Notes: generated by a model not told the origin, from the letters alone. Shown: positions 35,984-45,245, numbered from the stretch's first letter. The stretch is DNA of 64,000 nucleotides from CAZCJU01 sp964562175 (GCA_964562175.1 CAZLRV010000003.1:44832-108831), one strand, 5' to 3'. Numbers and translations are program-made.

Positions 35984-37960
35984 TCAGTTAAGCATTACCT
36001 GACCGCCTGCAACGGGCAGAGCTTGTCCGGTCTCATATTTCTGCTCAACTATGTACGATATCGCTCTTGCCACATCAACGGGCAGACAGCCTCTCTTCAT
36101 GGGAACCTTTGACTCGTAGAACTTTCTTACATCGTCAACATTCTTTGCTCCGGGAACTTTACCCGCATTCAGATACTGTACGAACAGTCCCTTAACGGGG
36201 TCGGACCACAGAGGACCGTCAAGGTAGTTACCGGGGCATACGCAGTTGCACTTAATGTTGAACTCAACAAGCTCAAGTGCAAAGGACTGAGTAAGACCGA
36301 TGCCGCCGAACTTGGAGCCGGCATATGCAAAGTTTTTATTTGAGCCTTCAAGACCCGATTTCGAGTTCACGCCGATAACATCCATCATATATGAAGGAGC
36401 AAATTTGTGCTGTATCTTCATTATTCTCGTGGAATACTTCGTGCAGAGGAAATAGCCCGTGTAGTTTACGTTCGTTACAAGCTCAAATCTCTTAAGCTGC
36501 ATTTCCTCAAGGTTGCCGGCTATTGCGATACCCGCATTTGCAACCATTATATCAAGACCGCCGTAATTGAGAACGGTCTTTGTTATCATCTGCTCAACGC
36601 TTGCCTCGTCCGCTACGTTTACCGCAACGGGGAATGCCACGTTTTTGCCGTATTTTTCGCACATTTCGTCTGCGCACGCCTTAGCGCCGTCAAAGTTGAG
36701 GTCGGCTATGGCAACATATGCGCCCTGTGCTATCATTTCCTCGGCAATACCTTTACCGAAGCCCTGAGCGGAGCCGGTAACTATGGTTATCTTGCCCTCA
36801 AGTCTCTTTGTTCCCGCCTGACCGAGGGAAACCTTTGCTCTGTACGACTCAACCTCCCAGTTTGTGATGAACGAGATAAGCTCATCGCTCATGGGCAGAT
36901 ATCCGCCGAACGACTCGGCGTAAACGGCGATCTTCATCATATCCGTGAATACCTCGGCAGCCGTGTCGGCGTTCTTCTTTGAGGTGCCGACGGAGAACAT
37001 ACCTATGTTCTTTACGAATACGACCTTGGGCAGATATCCAAGCTCCGACTGCCATTTCTCAAAGCCCGCCTTGAGTGCGTCGTAGGTTTCATCTATCGTT
37101 TCATACTCATCTATATAAAGCACGAAAGCCTTGCAGTAAACTATATGGTCGGGTGAATAGCTCTTGTAAAGAGGTTCAAACGCTTCCTTCGACTCGGCGA
37201 ATCTGAGTATCTCCTTGTTCGTGTTGAACGATACGCAAACGTCGCCCTTATCGGAATAAAGCATACGAATTGCGGGAGCAATGTACGATGCCTTTATCGT
37301 ATCTACCTCTACCTCGGAGAAATCGGGAGTACGCTTGATAGCGCCCTCTATCTTCTCCATAACGGAGGAAACGAGGCTCTGCATTTCGTCATATGTATTT
37401 GCGGCAAAGAATATACCGTGGTTCTGCAAGAAAAGCACGGAGGGGCATTTGCCCGTCTTAGCCTTATAATCCGCTATTGCCTTCTTGCAATATGCGGCAA
37501 GAATATAGCCCGGCTTTGAGGAGGGTACCCACACCGCCTCGGGGAAAAACTCCGAGGCAACCTTTTCGCCGTTTACGGCGCAGGTTATACCGTTTACCTT
37601 TGCGGGGTGAACGTGCAGAACGAGAGTCTGGCAGAAAAGATTGTGAAGAAGCGTTTCAACGCTGGGGCGCTTTGTGTATTCGCCCTTGCAGCGTGCATCC
37701 ATCATATCCTCAAGCACCTGAGCTTCTCTCTCAGCCTCGACCTCGGAATATTTCTTATTCCACATACTGTCAAGTGCGGAGCGTTCCATTTTCACGAACT
37801 GCTCGGGCTTTATCGTCGCAAGTGAGGAGCCGGAGCCTTTAACATAAAGGTATTCGGCATTCTTGTACGAGGTGTTACCGCCGCCGGCAAGAACAAATTC
37901 CGCATCCGCACCGTATTTGTGCGACATTTCAAGCAGGTCGCGAAGTTCTTCGTTTATCAT
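35984..37960 (-). CDS. Class II aldolase / short-chain dehydrogenase fusion (rhamnulose-1-phosphate aldolase-like)
   Basis: This 658-residue bifunctional protein has an N-terminal class II aldolase/epimerase domain (LAGGGNTSYKN near residue 25, the zinc His pair in LVLHVHPAKVNG, about residues 113-124). From about residue 390 it has a classical SDR domain with the nucleotide loop TGSAQGFGKGIAEEM and the active-site segment FAYAGSKFGG. The layout matches bifunctional rhamnulose-1-phosphate aldolase/lactaldehyde dehydrogenase proteins used for rhamnose or fucose. It lies 23 bp after an alcohol dehydrogenase gene and just before a PHP gene, which suggests a deoxy-sugar or ketose-phosphate catabolic operon. 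The exact sugar is inferred, not shown. Confidence 0.88.
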   Translation of the reverse strand: MINEELRDLLEMSHKYGADAEFVLAGGGNTSYKNAEYLYVKGSGSSLATIKPEQFVKMERSALDSMWNKKYSEVEAEREAQVLEDMMDARCKGEYTKRPSVETLLHNLFCQTLVLHVHPAKVNGITCAVNGEKVASEFFPEAVWVPSSKPGYILAAYCKKAIADYKAKTGKCPSVLFLQNHGIFFAANTYDEMQSLVSSVMEKIEGAIKRTPDFSEVEVDTIKASYIAPAIRMLYSDKGDVCVSFNTNKEILRFAESKEAFEPLYKSYSPDHIVYCKAFVLYIDEYETIDETYDALKAGFEKWQSELGYLPKVVFVKNIGMFSVGTSKKNADTAAEVFTDMMKIAVYAESFGGYLPMSDELISFITNWEVESYRAKVSLGQAGTKRLEGKITIVTGSAQGFGKGIAEEMIAQGAYVAIADLNFDGAKACADEMCEKYGKNVAFPVAVNVADEASVEQMITKTVLNYGGLDIMVANAGIAIAGNLEEMQLKRFELVTNVNYTGYFLCTKYSTRIMKIQHKFAPSYMMDVIGVNSKSGLEGSNKNFAYAGSKFGGIGLTQSFALELVEFNIKCNCVCPGNYLDGPLWSDPVKGLFVQYLNAGKVPGAKNVDDVRKFYESKVPMKRGCLPVDVARAISYIVEQKYETGQALPVAGGQVMLN

Positions 37961-37983
37961 CTGATTACTTCCTTTCAGTCCGC

Positions 37984-39252
37984 TCAGATCTGCTTAGCGT
38001 GTGCGAGCAGATATTTCTCCGCTTCTCCGCACCACAGACCGTTGTTTGCTTCAACTATTTCGGCAAGAGCAGCCATAAGAGGATCGTTCTTACCAAGCTC
38101 TGCCATATCCTTGATAGCCGTAAGAGGCATATCTATATGAGTGTATACGAGCTTTTTGCCGTTGGGTCTTATCTTATCGAGGTTGAGAGTGGTATCGATA
38201 ACGGCGTTAAGACCGCCTACGTGTGTTATCATAGCCGCGGGGTTGAGCTTGCCCTCGTTGTAGAGTCTTACGAACTCAAGCATATCATCGGTATTACCGC
38301 CGCTGTTACCCACAACGTGAGTTGAGCTGTAGTGAACATTGTAGAAGTTGAACATAGCGGAAAGCGTGTTGTCGGTAGGGCCTGCGAAGAAGTTAAGGCA
38401 ACCGTCGTATGCGAGTATCGCATCTGCCTGCTCGATAACGGGACGGAAATATGTATAGCAGAATACATCATCAAAGCCATAGCCGCCGGTGAGCGATCTG
38501 AGATACTCGGCACCGTGTTCGGGGCTCTTTGTGTTTACATAGTAGAGCTTAACGCCGTTGTTTGCGGCATCCTCTACCGTGTATATCTTAGCGGCTCTTT
38601 CGAGAACCGTATCATCTATATCGGTAACAACGAGAACGGAGGGCTTTCTTTCACCGTGAAGTGCGTAATCTATCGCACCCAGACCCATAGGACCCGCACC
38701 TGCGAGTATTGCGCAAGTGCCGCCCTCTTTGATTCCCATATCGTGAACGTATACACCGCGAGTGGTGTGATAGTTTGAATGATAGCCGCCTATAATGCAG
38801 GACATAGGCTCGGAAAGAGAGCCGTAGAAGAATACATCGCTCTCGTAAGGAAGCAGGCAATCAAGCTCCATAACTATAGAGGGGATAACAACGTAGGTTG
38901 CATCGCCGCCGATGTATTGGAACGAGTAGCCGGGTGCGGCAAGAGGATCTGCCGGATTGTTGAGTGCGGGCTGGATTATGAATTTATCGCCGGGCTTGAA
39001 CTTATCTGCCCACTTGGCACCTACCTGCTCGATAACACCGCAGAACTCATGTCCCGTTATAACGGGCTTCTCGGCAATATCGTTGGGTACACGCTTATGG
39101 TCGGTACCTTGAAGTGCCGCCTTATGCGTTGACATACAGATACTGTCGGATACGATTTTTGCGAGTATTTCATCGTCTTTGATTTCGGGAAGCTCAAACT
39201 CCTCTAAACGAAGGTCGTTTTTGCCGTAAAGTCTTACCGCTTTTGTTTTCAT
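37984..39252 (-). CDS. Zinc-type alcohol dehydrogenase, sorbose-1-phosphate reductase-like
   Basis: This 422-residue medium-chain dehydrogenase has EKPVITGHEFCGVIEQVG with the catalytic zinc-site His and Glu, GDKFIIQP, a substrate region with EPMSCIIGGYH, and the nucleotide loop ILAGAGPMGLGAIDYAL. The length and the long insert match the L-sorbose-1-phosphate reductase-like group rather than short alcohol dehydrogenases. It is the first gene of an operon with the aldolase/SDR fusion and a PHP protein. The ATG follows AAGGAG. The natural substrate is unknown; a sugar alcohol or ketose phosphate is likely from context. Confidence 0.85.
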   Translation of the reverse strand: MKTKAVRLYGKNDLRLEEFELPEIKDDEILAKIVSDSICMSTHKAALQGTDHKRVPNDIAEKPVITGHEFCGVIEQVGAKWADKFKPGDKFIIQPALNNPADPLAAPGYSFQYIGGDATYVVIPSIVMELDCLLPYESDVFFYGSLSEPMSCIIGGYHSNYHTTRGVYVHDMGIKEGGTCAILAGAGPMGLGAIDYALHGERKPSVLVVTDIDDTVLERAAKIYTVEDAANNGVKLYYVNTKSPEHGAEYLRSLTGGYGFDDVFCYTYFRPVIEQADAILAYDGCLNFFAGPTDNTLSAMFNFYNVHYSSTHVVGNSGGNTDDMLEFVRLYNEGKLNPAAMITHVGGLNAVIDTTLNLDKIRPNGKKLVYTHIDMPLTAIKDMAELGKNDPLMAALAEIVEANNGLWCGEAEKYLLAHAKQI

Positions 39253-39341
39253 TTGGATATCTCCTTATATAAATATTTACATCTTAATATTGCAAGGCGT
39301 AGCTTATCGTCTACATCCGAGCATACTGACCGATTTTATAT

Positions 39342-39370
39342 ATTTTACTACTTTTCCGCGATTATTGCAA
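39342..39370 (-). promoter_or_regulatory. Possible promoter of the dehydrogenase/aldolase/PHP operon
   Basis: On the minus strand TTGCAA (39370-39365) and TAAAAT (39347-39342) are separated by 17 bp. The leader would be about 80 nt. The match is moderate. Confidence 0.4.
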
Positions 39371-39463
39371 TATATAAATCAAATAATTTTGCCGAATTTA
39401 CGGGGCTTTTTTTATGAAAGTTGTTAAAATAAAAATCTATTTAATATTTTTACGCCGTTTCGC

Positions 39464-39492
39464 TTGACAATATAGAAAATATTTGTTATAAT
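39464..39492 (+). promoter_or_regulatory. Promoter of the acyl-ligase/ACP/SBP run
   Basis: Perfect TTGACA (39464-39469) and TATAAT (39487-39492) boxes lie 17 bp apart, followed by a leader of about 25 nt containing CGGAGA. Confidence 0.92.
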
Positions 39493-39524
39493 AGTGGGAG
39501 AATATTATCGGAGAAATTTGATAA

Positions 39525-41243
39525 ATGAGATTCGATTATCAAAAGGGCTACCCCACGCATGAGGTTCGTCCCTTGAAAAATATACGCGAGCTTGTACATA
39601 CCTCCGCACAGCGTTACGGCGATAAGGAGCTTTACGTATATCTTGAGAATAAAGAAAAACGGTTTTTTACTTATAATGACAACAGTCGCGTGTACGATGC
39701 TCTCGGCTCTTGGCTCTTCAAGCACGGCTTCCGCAGAGCCAACATGGCGGTAATAGGCGAACAGCATCCGGATTGGATGAGTGCATACCTTGTTTCCATC
39801 GCATCCGAGGGTGCAGTCGTTCCGCTTGACAAGGATCTTTCATGCTCGGCGGCGGCTGAGTTTATAGCTCAAACCGAATGCAAGGTCGTGTTTGCGACGG
39901 AAAAGATATTTACAGCCTTTAAGCAGAGCTGTGCCGACACTCTCTCTTGCGTTGAATGCTTCGTCATAATCGGACAGGAGCCGGACAGAGCAAAATGCCT
40001 TACGGACAACCGCACTTTCGTTTTCGATGATATCGTTGAGGAGGGACAGAGGCTCGTAGATGACGGCATGACCGATTTTATCGATTGCGAGCGTGACCCC
40101 GAGAGCTTGGCGGCGGTGCTTTACACCTCCGGCACGACAGGCTCAAGCAAGGGCGTAATGCTTAACGAGCGTATGATATGCCAAAGTATAATCGTTTGCA
40201 ACGGCATGATTGCGGCGGAGCGTGAAAACACTTTCGTTTCCGTTTTGCCACTTCATCACACATTCGGTATGACGTGCAACCACATAACCGCAATACACGT
40301 CGGAGCAAGCGTCTTTATGAATGACAGTGTAAAGCACGTCATGAGAAACTTTGCCGACTACAAGCCCACCTCGCTTATACTCGTTCCGCTCTACGTGGAA
40401 ACAATGGATAAAAAGATATGGGATACGATACGCAAAAAGGGCAAGGAAAAGCAGGTTAGAGCGCTTATAAAATTCAGCAACGCATTGCGGCGTGTCGGAA
40501 TAGACAAGCGACGCACGTTCTTTAAGGACATTCTGAACGCTTTCGGCGGCAATCTCGAATATATCGTTTGCGGCGGCGCTCCGCTCAATCCCGAATACAT
40601 CAAGGATTTCGATGATTTCGGCGTTTACATAGCGGAGGGCTACGGAATAACCGAGTGTACACCGCTCATCTCCGTAAATCCGTTCAACACACGCAAAATA
40701 GGCTCTGTCGGAATGGTGGCAAAGGGAATGGAAGCGAGAATAGAGGACCCCGACTCGGAGGGCAACGGCGAGATATGCGTAAGCGGACCCACTGTGTTTA
40801 TGGGTTATTACAAAAATCCCGAAGCGACAAAGGAAGCCTTCACCGAGGACGGTTGGTTCAAAACGGGTGATATAGGTCACATAGACGATGAGAATTTCAT
40901 ATATATCACCGGTAGAAAGAAGAATGTCATAATCGCATCAAACGGCAAAAACGTATATCCCGAGGAGCTTGAGGAATATCTGCACGACATTCCCGAAATA
41001 CTCGAAAGCGTTGTCATAGGCAGACAAAAGGATGGTCAGACCGTTATCTGTGCCGTTATATATCCCGACCTTGAGCAGTTCAAGGACAAGACGGATGAGG
41101 AAATAATAAGCTTCCTCAGGGGAAAAATAGTTTTGGTCAATAAAACCTTACCGACGTATAAGCATATACATGATATAGAGCTTAGACGGACGGAGTTCGA
41201 GAAAACGACAACACGCAAGATAAAAAGGTTTTTAATAAAATAA
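39525..41243 (+). CDS. AMP-dependent acyl-CoA/acyl-ACP synthetase
   Basis: This 572-residue ANL-superfamily ligase has the phosphate-binding motif LYTSGTTGSSKGVMLNE at about residue 197, HHTFGMTCNH, the adenine motif YGITECTPLIS at about 372, and WFKTGDIGHIDDENFIYITG plus GRKKNVIIASNGKN with the late catalytic region. It activates a carboxylic acid, probably a fatty acid, as an acyl-adenylate. An acyl carrier protein gene follows 14 bp later, which suggests loading onto that ACP instead of, or as well as, CoA. The ATG follows CGGAGAAA and a strong promoter. Chain length is unknown. Confidence 0.9.
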   Translation: MRFDYQKGYPTHEVRPLKNIRELVHTSAQRYGDKELYVYLENKEKRFFTYNDNSRVYDALGSWLFKHGFRRANMAVIGEQHPDWMSAYLVSIASEGAVVPLDKDLSCSAAAEFIAQTECKVVFATEKIFTAFKQSCADTLSCVECFVIIGQEPDRAKCLTDNRTFVFDDIVEEGQRLVDDGMTDFIDCERDPESLAAVLYTSGTTGSSKGVMLNERMICQSIIVCNGMIAAERENTFVSVLPLHHTFGMTCNHITAIHVGASVFMNDSVKHVMRNFADYKPTSLILVPLYVETMDKKIWDTIRKKGKEKQVRALIKFSNALRRVGIDKRRTFFKDILNAFGGNLEYIVCGGAPLNPEYIKDFDDFGVYIAEGYGITECTPLISVNPFNTRKIGSVGMVAKGMEARIEDPDSEGNGEICVSGPTVFMGYYKNPEATKEAFTEDGWFKTGDIGHIDDENFIYITGRKKNVIIASNGKNVYPEELEEYLHDIPEILESVVIGRQKDGQTVICAVIYPDLEQFKDKTDEEIISFLRGKIVLVNKTLPTYKHIHDIELRRTEFEKTTTRKIKRFLIK

Positions 41244-41257
41244 ATGAGAGGTATATT

Positions 41258-41485
41258 ATGTACGAGGAATTCAAGAATCTGCTTGTCGAACAGCTCGATA
41301 TCGAGCCTGATTCGATAAAGCCCGAGGCTGAGCTGGCGAACGATCTCGGAATCAATTCGCTTGAGCTTGCCGATCTTGTGCTTCTTTGCGAGGACAAGTA
41401 CGATATTGAGATCGACGACGAGGAGATACACAAATTCGTATCCGTTGCCGATGTCGTTTCCTATCTTGAAAGCACGGCAAACTGA
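41258..41485 (+). CDS. Acyl carrier protein
   Basis: This 75-residue acidic four-helix protein has the phosphopantetheine site DLGINSLELADLVLL, with Ser34 as attachment residue. The site reads NSL instead of the more common DSL of the main fatty-acid ACP, so this is likely a specialised carrier. Its position between the acyl-adenylating ligase and two solute-binding lipoproteins suggests it carries the acyl group made by that ligase. What uses it is not visible. Confidence 0.9.
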   Translation: MYEEFKNLLVEQLDIEPDSIKPEAELANDLGINSLELADLVLLCEDKYDIEIDDEEIHKFVSVADVVSYLESTAN

Positions 41486-41512
41486 AAACGTATTTTTTGA
41501 AAGGAGATTTTA

Positions 41513-42979
41513 ATGAAAAAAACGCTTTCGATAATACTTGCGGCTCTTTCCGTTTTCACCTCACTTACATTTGTGTCATGCAAGAACGACAGTGACGGTG
41601 CGAATACCGCAGGCTCCGTCGATACCGGCGAGTCCGGCTCGGACGAATACACCTCCGAGCTTACTCCCACGGATTGGGGCGGCAAGGAGTTCGTAATGCT
41701 TACCAACAGCGGTTTCTGGAAGGAGGATTTTGACAGAGAATCCACCTCGGAGGACCCCGTTTCGTCTGCTATTTACGATAGAAACAGAGCTGTCGAGAAT
41801 AGGTATAACTTCAAAATAAAAGAAGTCAAGTCCGACACACCCAACAAATCCATATCCGATGCGTTCCTTGCCGGAACGGACGAATGGAACTGTGTTGCTC
41901 TCTGCGCATACCAAGGCGCACCGCTCGCATCGACAAATGTGTTCTGCGACCTTTACGAGATTGAAAACTTAAATCTCGAAAAGCACTATTGGGATCAGAA
42001 CGCCATCAACGACCTTTCCATCGACCAAAAGATATTCTATGCCACGGGCGATATCTCCGTAACCGCAAATGACGGTACGTTCCTTATGCTTTACAATAAG
42101 AACCTTGCCGCCAAATACGGTATTGAGGACGATTTCGTTCAAATGGTCAAGGACAAGACTTGGACAATAGATTACTTAAACAAAATGGTCAAGGAATACG
42201 GCTACAAAGACAACGGCGACAGTGCCGTCGATGTTGAGGACACATACGGAATGGGTATACAGCTTGAGGCGTATCTCGGCTTCTTCTTCGGCTGCGGCTC
42301 TCATATAGTCAGAAAAGATGATGCCGACCTGCCCGAGCTTATACTTCACTCGCAATCTAATATGAATGTAATAGATAAGATATACTCGCTGACAAAGAGC
42401 GGCGATGATGTTATCGACGCACACGACTGGCTGACTGCAGCCGGCACGGTAGAGGGTGACGAATTTGCATCCGTCAGAGCATTCAGCGAGGGCAGATCCT
42501 TGTTTCTCGTTACAAATGCGGAAAACATGGATGCTTTAAGAGAAATGGATGACGATTTCGTCGTTCTTCCCTTCCCGCTTCTTTCAACCTCGCAATCGTC
42601 TTATTATTCTTATGTTTATCACGGCGCAAATCTCATTTCCATACCCGTTAAGAGTAAGGATTATGACTTCACGGGCTTCGTGCTTGAGGCACTTGCCGCA
42701 GAGTCATATAAGACCTTGACACCGGCTTATTACGATAAGACGCTTAAGGGCAAATACCAGCGTGATGAGCGTTCTTATGAAATGCTTGATATCGTTTACA
42801 GAAACAGAGTATGGGATTTGGGCTATGTATGCGCATTCGGCGGTATAGATAACAGCCTTATAACGCAGATAAAAGCCGGCTCAAGCACATTCTCCTCATT
42901 CTACAAGAAGAATGAGAAAAAGGTCACCAAAGCGATAAACGAGTACATAGAAGCGTACAATAAGTCCGATTCGAACTGA
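41513..42979 (+). CDS. Extracellular solute-binding lipoprotein, copy 1
   Basis: The 488-residue protein has a lipoprotein signal with lipobox-type LTFVSC near residue 23, then a Ser/Thr/Asp linker and a family-1-type binding fold starting with DWGGKEFVMLTNSGFW and AIYDRNRAVENRYNFKIKEV. It is a close paralogue of the gene at 43049. No permease or ATPase gene is adjacent. The ATG follows AAGGAGA. It probably binds a sugar or glycan outside the cell and feeds a transporter encoded elsewhere; the ligand is unknown. Confidence 0.85.
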   Translation: MKKTLSIILAALSVFTSLTFVSCKNDSDGANTAGSVDTGESGSDEYTSELTPTDWGGKEFVMLTNSGFWKEDFDRESTSEDPVSSAIYDRNRAVENRYNFKIKEVKSDTPNKSISDAFLAGTDEWNCVALCAYQGAPLASTNVFCDLYEIENLNLEKHYWDQNAINDLSIDQKIFYATGDISVTANDGTFLMLYNKNLAAKYGIEDDFVQMVKDKTWTIDYLNKMVKEYGYKDNGDSAVDVEDTYGMGIQLEAYLGFFFGCGSHIVRKDDADLPELILHSQSNMNVIDKIYSLTKSGDDVIDAHDWLTAAGTVEGDEFASVRAFSEGRSLFLVTNAENMDALREMDDDFVVLPFPLLSTSQSSYYSYVYHGANLISIPVKSKDYDFTGFVLEALAAESYKTLTPAYYDKTLKGKYQRDERSYEMLDIVYRNRVWDLGYVCAFGGIDNSLITQIKAGSSTFSSFYKKNEKKVTKAINEYIEAYNKSDSN

Positions 42980-42994
42980 TTAAAATGTGACATC

Positions 42995-43015
42995 GATCCG
43001 AGATAAGCTCGGGTC
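42995..43015 (+). other. Intercistronic hairpin between the two SBP genes
   Basis: GATCCGAG and CTCGGGTC pair over 8 bp (one G-U) around a 5-nt ATAAG loop. No T run follows, so it is not a full terminator. Confidence 0.45.
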
Positions 43016-43048
43016 TGTGCAATAATAAAAAAATAAAAGGAGAATTTG

Positions 43049-44524
43049 ATGAAGAAGACACTTTCTATCATCCTGGCGGCTTTGACCGTTTTCTCATGCT
43101 TTGCCTTTACCTCGTGTAAGGACGACGCAAAGGAAACGCTGGCTACCACAACCACCGATCCCACAGTCGATACCACACCTCCGGAATATCTCCCCGATCT
43201 GTCGGCAACGGATTGGGGCGGAAAGACGTTCAATATGCTCACACACTCAGGCTTCTGGGGCGAGCAAATGGATCGTGAGGCTACCTCCGAGGACCCTGTT
43301 ACGACCGCAATATACGATCGTAACAGAGCCATTGAGGCAAGGTACAACATCACGATAAACGAGGTACGCAACGAAAACGCAAACACCGTTATCAGCGATG
43401 CGTTCAAGTCGGGTATCGATGATTACCACTGCGTTGTAATGCCTGCGCATCTCGCAGGTCCTCTCTCCTCAACGGGCGTGTTCTATGATCTTGCCGAGAT
43501 CGAAAACCTGAATCTCGAGAAGCATTATTGGGACCAGACCGCAAAGGAAGACATGGCGGTAGACGGCAAGATCTTCTATGCAACGGGCGACCTTTGCGTT
43601 TCCGCAAACATGGCTACGTTCCTTATGCTCTACAACAAGAACCTTGCCAATAAGTACGGTATTGAGGACGATTACGTACAAATGGTACGTGACGGCAAGT
43701 GGACGATGGATTACTTCATTCAGCAGGTAGCCCAATACGGCTATGCCGAAAAAGACGGCGACGGCGTGCCCAGCCTTAAAGACTCTTACGGTCTTGCGGT
43801 ACAGGACGAGGCAATAACCGCATTTTATTTCGGTATGGGCGGAACCATAGTCGACAGAGACGATGCCAATATGCCCAGGATAAGACTTAATAATCAGTAC
43901 AACAAGAACATCATAGAGAGCGTATACAAACTTGTAAAGGACGGCAACCACACGATAAACACCCACGATTGGGTAGCCGAGACCGGTTCCGCAACACAGG
44001 ATTTTGCGTCCGTTAAGGCATTTATCGAGGGCAGATCGCTGTTCTTCTCCTCCAACGCCTCCAACATGGAAGTGTTCAGAGATATGGAGGACGACTTTAT
44101 AGTACTTCCCTTCCCGAAGAACTCGGAAAAGCAGAAGAACTACAAGTCATTCGTTTACAACGGTGCGAATATGGTCTCCATACCCGTAACCAACAAGAAA
44201 GAGGAAGAGACCGCTTTTACCGGATTTGTACTTGAGGCACTTGCCGCAGAGTCCTACAAAACGGTAACGCCCGCATACTATGAAAAGACCCTTAAGGGTA
44301 AATATCAGCGTGACGAGCGTTCGTTTGAGATGCTCGATGTTGTATTCAGAAACAGAGTATGGGATATGGGATATATATGCAACTTCGGTGATATTGCCCA
44401 TGCGCTTCCCGACCAGATAAAAGTCGGCTCCGGTACCTTCTCATCCTTCTGTCGTACGAACGAAAGAAAGCTTATGTCCGCTATCAACGACTACGTTTCC
44501 GCATACGAAAAAGCAGACAAATAA
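43049..44524 (+). CDS. Extracellular solute-binding lipoprotein, copy 2
   Basis: This 491-residue paralogue of the preceding protein has lipobox FTSC near residue 23, then DWGGKTFNMLTHSGFW, AIYDRNRAIEARYNITINEV, and shared C-terminal blocks such as GFVLEALAAESYKTVTPAYY. Both copies keep the same layout from end to end, so they arose by tandem duplication and diverged. I use ATG 43049; a TTG at 43046 is in frame but sits one codon too early for AAGGAGA. A terminator follows at 44544. The ligand is unknown. Confidence 0.85.
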   Translation: MKKTLSIILAALTVFSCFAFTSCKDDAKETLATTTTDPTVDTTPPEYLPDLSATDWGGKTFNMLTHSGFWGEQMDREATSEDPVTTAIYDRNRAIEARYNITINEVRNENANTVISDAFKSGIDDYHCVVMPAHLAGPLSSTGVFYDLAEIENLNLEKHYWDQTAKEDMAVDGKIFYATGDLCVSANMATFLMLYNKNLANKYGIEDDYVQMVRDGKWTMDYFIQQVAQYGYAEKDGDGVPSLKDSYGLAVQDEAITAFYFGMGGTIVDRDDANMPRIRLNNQYNKNIIESVYKLVKDGNHTINTHDWVAETGSATQDFASVKAFIEGRSLFFSSNASNMEVFRDMEDDFIVLPFPKNSEKQKNYKSFVYNGANMVSIPVTNKKEEETAFTGFVLEALAAESYKTVTPAYYEKTLKGKYQRDERSFEMLDVVFRNRVWDMGYICNFGDIAHALPDQIKVGSGTFSSFCRTNERKLMSAINDYVSAYEKADK

Positions 44525-44543
44525 TAGGCTCTAAACATATTTC

Positions 44544-44577
44544 GGCGTGATGCTTAAACAGCGTCACGCCTTTTTTA
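44544..44577 (+). terminator. Terminator after the SBP pair
   Basis: A 10-bp stem (GGCGTGATGC with GCGTCACGCC, one G-U) with a 7-nt loop is followed by TTTTTT. Confidence 0.92.
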
Positions 44578-44590
44578 TTCACTTGATCGG

Positions 44591-44620
44591 ATAAAAAAGG
44601 TGCGGAATATTCCGCACCTT
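44591..44620 (-). terminator. Terminator of the flavodoxin-like gene
   Basis: A perfect 24-bp palindrome at 44597-44620 centred on GGAATATTCC is followed on the minus strand by TTTTTT. It lies 24 bp after the stop of the minus-strand gene. Confidence 0.85.
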
Positions 44621-44644
44621 ACCTTCTGAACCGAGCTTGTCCGC

Positions 44645-45055
44645 TCATTTAAGATCTGCACTTATTCTTTCAAACCACTCATCGGCTTGCTTCTTTTCAT
44701 CGTCGCTTGCGCCTCCGAATGAAAGCAGACCGGTCTTTACGTACATAACATCTTCAATTACATTTGAGCCGCCTGCCTTAAGTACGTCTATCAGGGCCTT
44801 TGCATTTGCCTCGGTGGAATCCGTTATTATAGCTACGTTCTTTGCTTTGTCGGGTGTCATACCGGAACAGAAGCGGCGAAGCACATCGGGAATGGGCGAT
44901 GCGGTGCTTACCGCCAAAACGAGAAGTCTTTCTTTGTCAAGTGAGTAATCCGGCGGTATTTTGTCTGCTTTGTAATTATCGGAATTTTTCTCCAAATATT
45001 GAGCAAGCGTTATTATCTTTTTTTTGCCGGAAAAATAAAGTGTACGCATTTTCAT
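44645..45055 (-). CDS. Flavodoxin-like fold protein
   Basis: This 136-residue cytosolic protein has an alternating beta-alpha pattern resembling short flavodoxins: MRTLYFSGKKKIITLAQYLE at the N-terminus, LLVLAVSTASPIPDVLRRFC, NVAIITDSTEANAKAL and DVMYVKTGLLSFGGA. The usual T/S-x-T-G-N-T FMN phosphate loop is absent; the equivalent reads FSGKKKIITLAQ. FMN binding is therefore uncertain, and it could be a degenerate or regulatory member. It is a single-gene unit with its own promoter and terminator. ATG 45049 is an alternative start. Confidence 0.65.
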   Translation of the reverse strand: MKMRTLYFSGKKKIITLAQYLEKNSDNYKADKIPPDYSLDKERLLVLAVSTASPIPDVLRRFCSGMTPDKAKNVAIITDSTEANAKALIDVLKAGGSNVIEDVMYVKTGLLSFGGASDDEKKQADEWFERISADLK

Positions 45056-45090
45056 AGCGAAAGTACCATCCTTTTTCTATTATAGGTATA

Positions 45091-45119
45091 TAATAGCACA
45101 TTTAAGACTTTATTTCAAT
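45091..45119 (-). promoter_or_regulatory. Promoter of the flavodoxin-like gene
   Basis: On the minus strand TTGAAA (45119-45114) and TATTAT (45096-45091) are 17 bp apart. A second TATAAT at 45085-45080 lacks a matching -35. Confidence 0.65.
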
Positions 45120-45137
45120 ACATTTTTGAAAATTACA

Positions 45138-45166
45138 TTGAATTTATCGTAAATTTGTGATATAAT
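45138..45166 (+). promoter_or_regulatory. Promoter of the nuclease-like/phosphodiester glycosidase operon
   Basis: TTGAAT (45138-45143) and TATAAT (45161-45166) are 17 bp apart, about 70 nt before the ATG at 45246. Confidence 0.7.
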
Positions 45167-45245
45167 ATATGCCGACGCTTGATGACTCGGATAATGAAGC
45201 CGATCGAAGCTTATCTCGCTTTTTTCATGAAAGGACGGTATACGG

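Noticed and set aside
44597..44620. 24-bp perfect palindrome as a regulator binding site
   Set aside because: Followed on the minus strand by six T residues and placed just after a minus-strand stop codon, so a terminator is the simpler reading.
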